From Chloroflexota bacterium (GTDB lineage Bacteria > Chloroflexota > Dehalococcoidia > UBA3495), in assembly GCA_022571575.1 (NCBI GenBank), contig JACZXN010000020.1, positions 1 through 12,071 of the forward strand: a DNA stretch of 12,071 nucleotides, in the 5' to 3' direction. Position numbers and translations under genes: made by a program. Shown here one piece after another: positions 7,546-12,071 of this stretch. Every line of letters begins with the position of its first letter. The first letter of the stretch is position 1. Below the pieces are notes generated by a model. The model was given only the letters and a program-made list of their open reading frames with translations. It was not told the origin of the DNA and did not search any database.

Positions 7546-8172
7546 TTACTTGTGGCAGACCGTGCAGTCCGTGGGCACGCTGTTGTTCCGGTGACAATCG
7601 AGACACGTTCCCATCTTCAGGGACTGGCCGGTCTTGGGTTGCACGACAGTTTTGTTGGCGACGTCGCCGTGACAGATGGTGCAGGTCTGGGCGACATCGA
7701 GCGTCTGGGTGAGCTCTTCACCGTTGATGCCGTATTTAACCGGGATGGTCTCGTCGGTGAAGTACCTGATATGTGCTTCGTGGATGAAGCGGACGTGGTC
7801 CGGGAGGCGGTAGACCCGCTCCCAGTTGATCGGCTGGTCCGTCTCGAAGGCCGTTCTGACCTTCTCGATCTCGGCCTGGGCGGTGACAGTCGCACCGTCG
7901 ATGTCTTTGTGGCAGAAGAGGCAGGTTTCCACGGCCGGCACCGTCGCGGCCGCGCCCTTGGTGACGTTACGGTGACAGAACTCGCACTGGATATTGTTTT
8001 CAGCCACGTGGACGGTGTGGGGGAAGGCCACCGGCTGGGCCGGGGCGTTGCCGAGGCCAAACGGCGGGTTGGAGAACCAAGAGATTAGCAGGACGACTAG
8101 GACGAAACCGATAATCACGGTTACGACCCCTCCGGCTACCATCAGGGGCAGCAATTTACCGCTTGGGATCAT
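7546..8172 (-). CDS. actA: ActA: membrane-anchored pentaheme cytochrome c of alternative complex III
   Basis: A 208-residue protein with one N-terminal transmembrane helix (about 9-32) that remains as an anchor, then an outer-face domain. Five CXXCH heme c sites are visible: CEFCH 63-67, CLFCH 84-88, CTICH 164-168, CLDCH 190-194 and CTVCH 203-207. Additional histidines (H52, H55, H126, H131, H134) can serve as distal ligands, in the style of cytochrome c3/c7-type multihemes. In ACIII, ActA takes electrons from the ActB Fe-S chain and distributes them to ActE or an external acceptor. No strong Shine-Dalgarno precedes ATG 8172; it sits 4 bases after the stop of a small ORF (TGATTAGATG), the same junction layout as between actB2 and the actF-like gene. 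The protein ends four residues into the sequence after the fourth heme's short linker, so the fifth heme is at the very C-terminus (CHK). Confidence 0.92.
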   Translation of the reverse strand: MIPSGKLLPLMVAGGVVTVIIGFVLVVLLISWFSNPPFGLGNAPAQPVAFPHTVHVAENNIQCEFCHRNVTKGAAATVPAVETCLFCHKDIDGATVTAQAEIEKVRTAFETDQPINWERVYRLPDHVRFIHEAHIRYFTDETIPVKYGINGEELTQTLDVAQTCTICHGDVANKTVVQPKTGQSLKMGTCLDCHRNNSVPTDCTVCHK

Positions 8173-8176
8173 CTAA

Positions 8177-8266
8177 TCAGTTGTTCCGTTCAATGTTCTT
8201 CTTACCTTTGCTCATCGCCCCGTTGCTCATTGCCCCGTCGCTTATTGCCCCGTTGCTCATGGCCAT
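8177..8266 (-). CDS. Possible 29-residue leader ORF with pentapeptide repeats before actA
   Basis: The frame from ATG 8266 (or ATG 8260) to TGA 8179-8177 reads MA, then MSNGA-ISDGA-MSNGA-MSKGK, then KNIERNN. Its four pentapeptide units are coded by four 15-bp tandem repeats. It ends 4 bases before actA, whose own ribosome-binding site is weak. That would fit translation of this ORF delivering ribosomes to actA. There is no clear Shine-Dalgarno for ATG 8266, and the peptide could simply be a by-product of a minisatellite in frame. No known function or family; existence as a gene is uncertain. Confidence 0.3.
   Translation of the reverse strand: MAMSNGAISDGAMSNGAMSKGKKNIERNN
8201..8260 (-). 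repeat. Four tandem 15-bp units in the gap before actA
   Basis: In the coding direction, positions 8260-8201 divide into ATGAGCAACGGGGCA, ATAAGCGACGGGGCA, ATGAGCAACGGGGCG and ATGAGCAAAGGTAAG. The first three are nearly identical and the fourth is diverged. The period equals that of the repeat at the actC end, but the sequences are unrelated. Three of the units begin with ATG preceded by a GGGGC-type purine stretch. Confidence 0.85.
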
Positions 8267-8276
8267 CGATGCCGGT

Positions 8277-8573
8277 CTAGAAGATCAACCGGGGCCAGAT
8301 CTGCCGCACATCCAACGATGCATTGATGCCCAACACCAAGATGACCACCCCCGCGACGAACACCAGGGCGGCGAATCCGGTCAGAGGCATACGTAGTCGC
8401 TGCGTCGATTCCGGAAGATGACCCGTGATCACCAAAGAAGGGATTATCGCGTGGGCGGTCAGCATGGTGATGGCAAAGGTGGTGACGATGGGGAAATAGA
8501 TCCAGAACCACTGGAGAAACAGATGGATGTTGTTCCACTCTACGCTGGTTAAAGCTTTGGGGTCATCAAGCAT
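8277..8573 (-). CDS. Small two-helix membrane protein, first gene of the ACIII operon
   Basis: A 98-residue protein. A short polar N-terminus (MLDDPKALTSVEWNN) is followed by transmembrane segments at about 18-45 (aromatic-rich, FLQWFWIYFPIV) and 64-84, separated by a polar loop (GHLPESTQRLRM). It has no Cys, heme or cluster motif. As the first cistron after the promoter, co-directional with actA, it is a candidate accessory subunit or assembly factor of the complex. Some ACIIIs have small extra membrane subunits (ActG/ActH), but I see no residues that identify this as either. ATG 8573 is not preceded by a convincing Shine-Dalgarno; starting at this Met gives the whole hydrophobic architecture and no upstream in-frame alternative is better. 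104 bases separate it from actA. Confidence 0.7.
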   Translation of the reverse strand: MLDDPKALTSVEWNNIHLFLQWFWIYFPIVTTFAITMLTAHAIIPSLVITGHLPESTQRLRMPLTGFAALVFVAGVVILVLGINASLDVRQIWPRLIF

Positions 8574-8626
8574 AGGACACCGTTCGGTGGCCGTAAAATC
8601 AACATTGTCATATGAAAAGCCGGGCC

Positions 8627-8650
8627 AAAAAAAAGCCTCCGGTCAGAGGC
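8627..8650 (-). terminator. Terminator-like hairpin with T8 in the ACIII operon leader
   Basis: On the minus strand GCCTC-TGACCG-GAGGC (8650-8635) forms a 5-bp GC-rich stem, extendable by a T-G wobble with a four-base loop, and is followed at once by eight T (8634-8627). This has the form of an intrinsic terminator acting on minus-strand transcription. It lies at about +1 to +24 from the predicted start point and before the first gene, so it may be an attenuator, a 5'-end stabilising hairpin, or chance. The plus-strand reading has no T-run. Confidence 0.45.
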
Positions 8651-8657
8651 CAGGTGA

Positions 8658-8686
8658 AAAATATCACAACTCCATTTGGGTGTCAA
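8658..8686 (-). promoter_or_regulatory. Sigma70-type promoter of the ACIII operon
   Basis: Minus strand: perfect -35 TTGACA (8686-8681), 17-base spacer, -10 TATTTT (8663-8658). The predicted start point is near 8651, which gives a leader of about 78 bases before the 98-residue first gene. It is the only strong promoter match I see upstream of this minus-strand operon. Confidence 0.65.
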
Positions 8687-8805
8687 GGGATTTCAGCCTC
8701 GGTTACGCACGGATGCAAGCTTACCGCCGTGGCCTGTCCCAGGTCGGGTTCCGGCTGGCCGCATCGCGGATTCGGGTTGATTCACGATTGACCCGGGGCC
8801 TAAAT

Positions 8806-8834
8806 TTGACCGCGATTTTAGGTTTTCTTATAAT
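8806..8834 (+). promoter_or_regulatory. Sigma70-type promoter of the coiled-coil protein gene
   Basis: Plus strand: -35 TTGACC (8806-8811), 17-base spacer, perfect -10 TATAAT (8829-8834). The start point would be near 8841, giving a leader of about 67 bases. AAGGGG at 8895-8900 is a good Shine-Dalgarno 7 bases before ATG 8908 and fixes that start. Confidence 0.75.
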
Positions 8835-8907
8835 GAAATCTGAGTGGTTAGGAGACAAACCAAGGGGCAGAGCTCCAACCTAGAACCGGAACACAAGGGG
8901 AATCTCC

Positions 8908-10494
8908 ATGGGGTGGCTTAGCGGCATATTCCGCTCTCCCTTTTCAGGGAGGAGTCGCAAGGGGAAGCGCGTAAGACGTCCCGCGGACGGCTCCACCGAA
9001 ATCGGCAAGGGTCCCGACCTAGACTCCAGCTCAGACGGTGAAGCCCGCCCGGCGGGGGACGAAGCGGCCGGCCGTCAGTCTGAACACCCGGCTGCATCGG
9101 TGACGGCGGAGGACATCGCGGATACCGATGCGGCGCCGGCGCTGCCGGTGCTGATGGAATCCGGAGACTTCAGGACCAGCAGCGAGAACAGCTTGAAGCA
9201 GGGCCAGGTATCGCTCCAACAGCACCACGAAGCCCAGGTTCTGAGGGAGCGCTCCCAGTCAGTCTTCGCTCTGAGCGAATCGATAATGGAAGAGGCCATC
9301 CGCTCCGTGGAAAACGTGGGCAGAGCGTATGAAGAAGGTTTAGCCGCCGATTCAGCGGCGAACATGGAGGCCATCTCGAAGGCCCGGAAGATGGCGGAGA
9401 CTCTCAGGTCCCGGCTGGAGAATGACCGGTCGGTCTACCGGGATGCGCTGGGGCGAGCGTTGGGAATGAACGAAAAAGCGACACGAGACCTGGTCGCTGC
9501 GCTGGATTCCATGAACTCCGCGGTCATGAATGTGGCCCAGGAGTTGGAGGCGTCGGCCAGGACCTCCGCGATGGCCGACGCCTCCAAGGAATCGGCTTTG
9601 AAGGAGTTGCTTGCGGTTCAGGTCCTGTGGAATGAGCTTGCATCTCTGCGCCAAGAATTTCTGGCGCGGCCTGACCCGGAGCCCGCTCCTTTCGTGCCGG
9701 CGGAGACCATCGAAGGAGCCAAACAAGCGCGGCCGGCCACCGAATTGGAGGAGCCCTACGTGCTGCTTCAAGAGTTGAGCACCGATGGGGCCGCTCTTCT
9801 TGCCCCAGGGCTGACCGGGCAGGAGATAGAGGACCAGGTGTTAGACGCCGCCAGGAGTGAGACCGAGGCTGGGAAAGACGAGCACCCCACCGCTGCCGAA
9901 GTTGGGCCGCCGGCGGAGCCGCTCACCGGAGACCCCGCATTGGACCTGGAGATCGCCAACGCCCAGGCCGCCACCGACTTTCCCGGGTCTGCCGGCGCAT
10001 CGGCCGCGGAAGCCCTGCGCCGGGAGATGGCTGGGCTGGCGCCGCTGCCCGACGCCGGACAGGCCGGCGTTCCGAGTCCGGACCCGGCAGGCGCCGAACG
10101 GGAAGCGCGGGTGGTTCGAGCGCCGGAGCCCGTGCGTACCATTCCGGCCGCTCCGGCCCCCGAGCCCATACAGAGCACTCCGGCCGCGCCGGTTGCTTCC
10201 ACCGCCAATCTGGCGCGGTCCTACACCGGCAGGGTCTACCTGATGTTTGACGCCACTCTGAATCAGGAAACATTGGAGTTGGTCTGGGACGCGGTGGAAG
10301 AAGCTTCAGATTCGGGAGTCATCGTGGACACCCGGCTGGTGTCACGGGAGGAGGGGGTGCAGATGACCCTGGACGTGGACGGCGCCCCGTTGGATGTGGC
10401 GGCGTTACTGCAAAGGCTTCCTGGCGCGGAACTGGCGCCCATCGCCGAAGACCGGATCAGGGTGGTCTGGACCCCTGAAATGCGACGGAATTAG
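8908..10494 (+). CDS. Uncharacterised coiled-coil protein with Pro/Ala-rich linker and C-terminal alpha/beta domain
   Basis: A 528-residue protein with no family I can name. Layout: a basic N-terminus with a short hydrophobic start (MGWLSGIFRSPF, then RSRKGKRVRR to residue 24), which could bind the membrane surface; a polar, disordered-looking stretch to about 95; a long heptad-like helical region about 96-253 rich in Ala, Glu, Leu and Arg, likely a coiled coil; and a Pro/Ala/Glu-rich linker about 254-435 (runs such as PAPEP, PAAPAPEP). The final domain, about 437-523 (GRVYLMFDATL, IVDTRLVS, VQMTLDV, LPGAELAPIAEDRIRVVW), has alternating strands and helices, suggesting a small ferredoxin-like fold. 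There is no transmembrane helix or signal peptide, so it is cytoplasmic or peripheral. A scaffold or polar/divisional organiser is conceivable but not shown. Strong promoter and Shine-Dalgarno support expression; it is divergent from the ACIII operon. Confidence 0.85.
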   Translation: MGWLSGIFRSPFSGRSRKGKRVRRPADGSTEIGKGPDLDSSSDGEARPAGDEAAGRQSEHPAASVTAEDIADTDAAPALPVLMESGDFRTSSENSLKQGQVSLQQHHEAQVLRERSQSVFALSESIMEEAIRSVENVGRAYEEGLAADSAANMEAISKARKMAETLRSRLENDRSVYRDALGRALGMNEKATRDLVAALDSMNSAVMNVAQELEASARTSAMADASKESALKELLAVQVLWNELASLRQEFLARPDPEPAPFVPAETIEGAKQARPATELEEPYVLLQELSTDGAALLAPGLTGQEIEDQVLDAARSETEAGKDEHPTAAEVGPPAEPLTGDPALDLEIANAQAATDFPGSAGASAAEALRREMAGLAPLPDAGQAGVPSPDPAGAEREARVVRAPEPVRTIPAAPAPEPIQSTPAAPVASTANLARSYTGRVYLMFDATLNQETLELVWDAVEEASDSGVIVDTRLVSREEGVQMTLDVDGAPLDVAALLQRLPGAELAPIAEDRIRVVWTPEMRRN

Positions 10495-10520
10495 CCGGCG
10501 GCGTCGACCTTTAGTCAGCA

Positions 10521-10557
10521 CGTAGGGGCATCCCCATGGAATCGGGATGCCCCTACG
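10521..10557. repeat. Perfect 14-bp palindrome between convergent genes, REP-like
   Basis: CGTAGGGGCATCCC (10521-10534) and GGGATGCCCCTACG (10544-10557) are perfect inverted repeats around a 9-base loop. It lies 26 bases after the stop of the plus-strand gene and 17 bases from the end of the convergent deacetylase gene. It could act as a transcription end or mRNA-stabilising hairpin for both, although neither side has a T-run. GTAGGGGC...GCCCCTAC palindromes are, to my knowledge, common dispersed elements in Chloroflexota and other environmental genomes; this copy fits that pattern. Confidence 0.8.
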
Positions 10558-10574
10558 CCGTTGGGCATCGGCCC

Positions 10575-11477
10575 TCAGGCGGGCGGGTTGTCTCGGTACC
10601 AGTCGATGATCTCCGAACCCGATGCGGCCCATACTCCCTCGTGGCCCATGATGTGGCCCAAGGCGTCTTCCAGGTAGCCGATGCGGAAGGGTTGACCGGT
10701 CAGCCACGGGTGGATGTTTATGGTCATGAGGCGCCCGTTGGCGACCCCGTCCCGGTACATGGTGTCGAACCCGTCCTTGATCGATTGGGCGTAACGGCCC
10801 ATGGTGACCCGGCGGGTCGACATGGTGAACAGGTCGTCCATCTCCAACATGGCCGGCAGGGCGAACAGGCCGTCTTTCATGGGGTACGGCTGTTCGTCAT
10901 TGACCCAGTCGCAGACGTAATCGATCCCGGCTTTGGCCAGCAGGCCGGGGGTCCGCTCCGATTCCCCGTAGTCGGTGCCGAACCAGCCCTTGGGCGCCGA
11001 GCCGGTGGCCTTCTTCAATACGTCGATGGCCGCGCGGATGAACTCCGTTTCCTCTTCGATGGACATATCTCCCGAGATCATCTGGCTGCCCGAGACGCCG
11101 TGGCCGATGATCTCGCAGCCCCGCGCCAGGCAATGTTTCACCAGGTAGGGATAGCCCTCGGCGGTCTGGGAGTCCATGGCCACGGTGGGCCTGATGCCCA
11201 GGCGTTCCAGGACGTCCAGCACCCGGAAGATGCCCACCCGGTGGCCGTATTCCCGGTGGGAGAAGCGGGGATAGTCGGGGAAGGGCCGGACGCCCAGTCC
11301 CCCGGCTTGGTCGGCGCTGAAGCTGCCTTCCGGCGGCTCCCATTCGGTGTGCTCCAGGGTAATGATGACGCAGAGCGCCACTCTGGCGTCGCCGGGCCAG
11401 CTAAGTTTGCTGCGGGTGTTTATGGGGGACCATTCGTGGTGCTCGTGGTCCATCCCCTGTCGTCTTTCAGCGGGCAT
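10575..11477 (-). CDS. Polysaccharide deacetylase family protein, PuuE/allantoinase-like (CE4 fold)
   Basis: A 300-residue protein. Family signs: WPGDARVALCVIITLEH near 27-43, in the place of the CE4 TFDD motif; YGHRVGIFRVLDVLERLGIRPTVA (77-100); EIIGHGVSGSQMI (122-134, His126); the ERTPGLLAKAGIDYVCDW block (174-191); and INIHPWLTGQPFR (253-265, His256) before a C-terminal EGVWAASGSEIIDWY. These match the PuuE-like branch of polysaccharide deacetylases, metal-dependent amide hydrolases. The first metal motif has Glu/His instead of Asp-Asp, so the substrate is not predictable; ureide or amide hydrolysis is as likely as sugar deacetylation. No signal peptide, hence cytoplasmic. The start ATG 11477 is set by AGGAG 9 bases upstream. 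It is a paralogue of the partial gene to its right, 166 bases away, and the pair may be co-transcribed. Confidence 0.88.
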   Translation of the reverse strand: MPAERRQGMDHEHHEWSPINTRSKLSWPGDARVALCVIITLEHTEWEPPEGSFSADQAGGLGVRPFPDYPRFSHREYGHRVGIFRVLDVLERLGIRPTVAMDSQTAEGYPYLVKHCLARGCEIIGHGVSGSQMISGDMSIEEETEFIRAAIDVLKKATGSAPKGWFGTDYGESERTPGLLAKAGIDYVCDWVNDEQPYPMKDGLFALPAMLEMDDLFTMSTRRVTMGRYAQSIKDGFDTMYRDGVANGRLMTINIHPWLTGQPFRIGYLEDALGHIMGHEGVWAASGSEIIDWYRDNPPA

Positions 11478-11486
11478 GGGGCGGAT

Positions 11487-11491
11487 CTCCT
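11487..11491 (-). promoter_or_regulatory. Strong Shine-Dalgarno AGGAG of the complete deacetylase gene
   Basis: AGGAG on the minus strand lies 9 bases before ATG 11477. It decides the start against the internal Met at residue 9. Confidence 0.75.
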
Positions 11492-11563
11492 AGGGCCTTT
11501 GACTTTGGAAAGCCGAATTGGCTAGAGATATATCGAAATCCTGTGCAACCCGCAGTTGGGTCC

Positions 11564-11624
11564 TTCGACAAGCTCAGGACGAACGGTAAAGACACCTCGT
11601 TCCGTTCGTGGTGAGCTTGTCGAA
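11564..11624. repeat. Long imperfect inverted repeat between the two deacetylase genes
   Basis: The arms are 11564-11586 (TTCGACAAGCTCAGGACGAACGG) split as TTCGACAAGCTCA plus GGACGAACGG, and 11602-11624, which is its reverse complement except at two adjacent bases (21 of 23 match), around a 15-base loop. After the right arm the plus strand has a T5 run (11629-11633). The TTCGACAAGCTCA...ACGAACGG core is, to my knowledge, a frequent dispersed element in environmental bacterial genomes. A terminator role for the upstream deacetylase gene (stop at 11644) is possible but the T-run is on the other strand. Confidence 0.8.
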
Positions 11625-11643
11625 CCACTTTTTGAAATGGCAT

Positions 11644-12071
11644 CTAGACCTTGAATTGTTGGGCGTGGCTCACCGCCTGATCGTAGTAATTCTCGATGTA
11701 ATACTCGGCGATGTCGTCGGCGGTGGTCTGCCAGACGCCGTCGTGGGACATGATGTAGCTGAGTATCTCGTCCAGGAATTTGATGCGGTGGGGCTGACCG
11801 ATCAGGAAGGGATGGAGGGCGATGCACATCACCCGGCCGCTCTCGGCCCCCTCTTTGTAGAGTTGGTCGAACTGCCGCTTGCAGATCTCCGCGAAATACT
11901 CCGCCTCGTAGTTCACCCGGAAGAGGGGGGAATCGTTGAGCTCGATGGAATAAGGGACCGAGACCAATTTGCCCGACTTGACGTTGATCGGCACTGGCTG
12001 GTCGTCGTGCATCCAGTCCGTGTGGTAGATCAGTCCGGCCTCGGCCATCAGGTCCGGGGTGCGCTCGGTGC
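11644..12071 (-). CDS. Second PuuE-like polysaccharide deacetylase, C-terminal fragment (5' end outside window)
   Basis: The frame is open from the right edge to TAG at 11646-11644, giving the last 141 residues. It begins TERTPDLMAEAGLIYHTDW, aligning with SERTPGLLAKAGIDYVCDW of the complete neighbour. It continues with a DDQP segment (neighbour NDEQP), the CIALHPFLIGQPHR block (neighbour INIHPWLTGQPFR) carrying the conserved His, and DGVWQTTADDIAEYY. It is therefore a diverged tandem paralogue. The first visible in-frame ATG (12048) is internal to the conserved region, so the true start lies beyond the window. The catalytic N-terminal half cannot be judged. Confidence 0.87.
   Translation of the reverse strand, partial: TERTPDLMAEAGLIYHTDWMHDDQPVPINVKSGKLVSVPYSIELNDSPLFRVNYEAEYFAEICKRQFDQLYKEGAESGRVMCIALHPFLIGQPHRIKFLDEILSYIMSHDGVWQTTADDIAEYYIENYYDQAVSHAQQFKV

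Larger units (their letters stand above)
8574..8907. other. Divergent intergenic control region between the ACIII operon and the coiled-coil gene
   Basis: This 334-base gap holds two back-to-back sigma70-like promoters (minus strand 8686-8658, plus strand 8806-8834), a hairpin with a T-run on the minus strand (8650-8627) and the Shine-Dalgarno of the plus-strand gene (8895-8900). The stretch between the -35 boxes (8687-8805) shows no gene and no clear palindromic operator. I see no tRNA, riboswitch or longer conserved RNA shape in it. Confidence 0.6.

Noticed and set aside
8201..8260. Possible CRISPR-like array
   Set aside because: The units are directly adjacent 15-mers with no spacers and no cas genes nearby.
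8163..8396. Plus-strand frame with LLIAP repeats over the tandem repeat before actA
   Set aside because: The repeat translates periodically in any frame. This one has no ribosome-binding site and runs antisense across the 98-residue gene.
8527..8883. 118-codon plus-strand frame in the divergent intergenic region
   Set aside because: It crosses both promoters and the hairpin, has no Shine-Dalgarno and resembles no protein.
10536..11525. 329-codon plus-strand frame opposite the complete deacetylase
   Set aside because: It is antisense to a gene with conserved motifs and a strong Shine-Dalgarno, and its translation resembles no protein family.

Overview
The window (about 60% G+C, 12,071 bases) looks like a fragment of a Chloroflexota genome, probably from the uncultivated SAR202/Dehalococcoidia-like side of the phylum. 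This placement is inferred from the type of respiratory operon, the PuuE-like deacetylase pair and the short dispersed palindromes. No marker gene in the window proves it.

Positions 1-8573 hold one long operon on the minus strand, read right to left. It encodes an alternative complex III (ACIII), the quinol:electron-acceptor oxidoreductase that replaces cytochrome bc1. In transcription order it has: a small two-helix membrane protein (8573-8277); a possible 28-codon repeat-containing leader ORF (8266-8177); membrane-anchored pentaheme cytochrome ActA (8172-7546); the molybdopterin-oxidoreductase-like half of ActB with a Tat signal (7513-5195); the iron-sulfur half of ActB as a separate gene (5127-4297); a first NrfD-type quinol-site membrane protein, ActF-like (4292-2862); a second NrfD-type protein, ActC (2785-1394); ActD (1318-794); lipoprotein monoheme cytochrome ActE (794-240); and the first 50 codons of a secreted or anchored protein that runs off the left edge (151-1). 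Electrons would pass from menaquinol at the NrfD subunits, through the Fe-S clusters of ActB2, to the hemes of ActA and ActE, and on to a terminal oxidase or soluble carrier probably encoded beyond position 1.

The operon has a good sigma70-type promoter at 8686-8658, followed directly by a terminator-like hairpin with a T8 run. The same intergenic region (8574-8907) carries a second, divergent promoter at 8806-8834. That one drives a 528-residue coiled-coil, proline/alanine-rich protein (8908-10494) with a compact C-terminal alpha/beta domain that I do not recognise.

Right of it, on the minus strand, are two related PuuE/allantoinase-like polysaccharide deacetylase (CE4-type) genes: one complete (11477-10575) and one cut by the right edge (12071-11644). 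Two palindromic elements lie in the flanking gaps (10521-10557 and 11564-11624).

The most unusual features are the rearranged and split ACIII gene set with an extra leading small membrane protein, and short in-frame tandem repeats at several operon junctions. The clearest repeats are four 15-bp units that repeat the end and stop codon of actC, and four 15-bp units that encode a pentapeptide-repeat mini-ORF just before actA.
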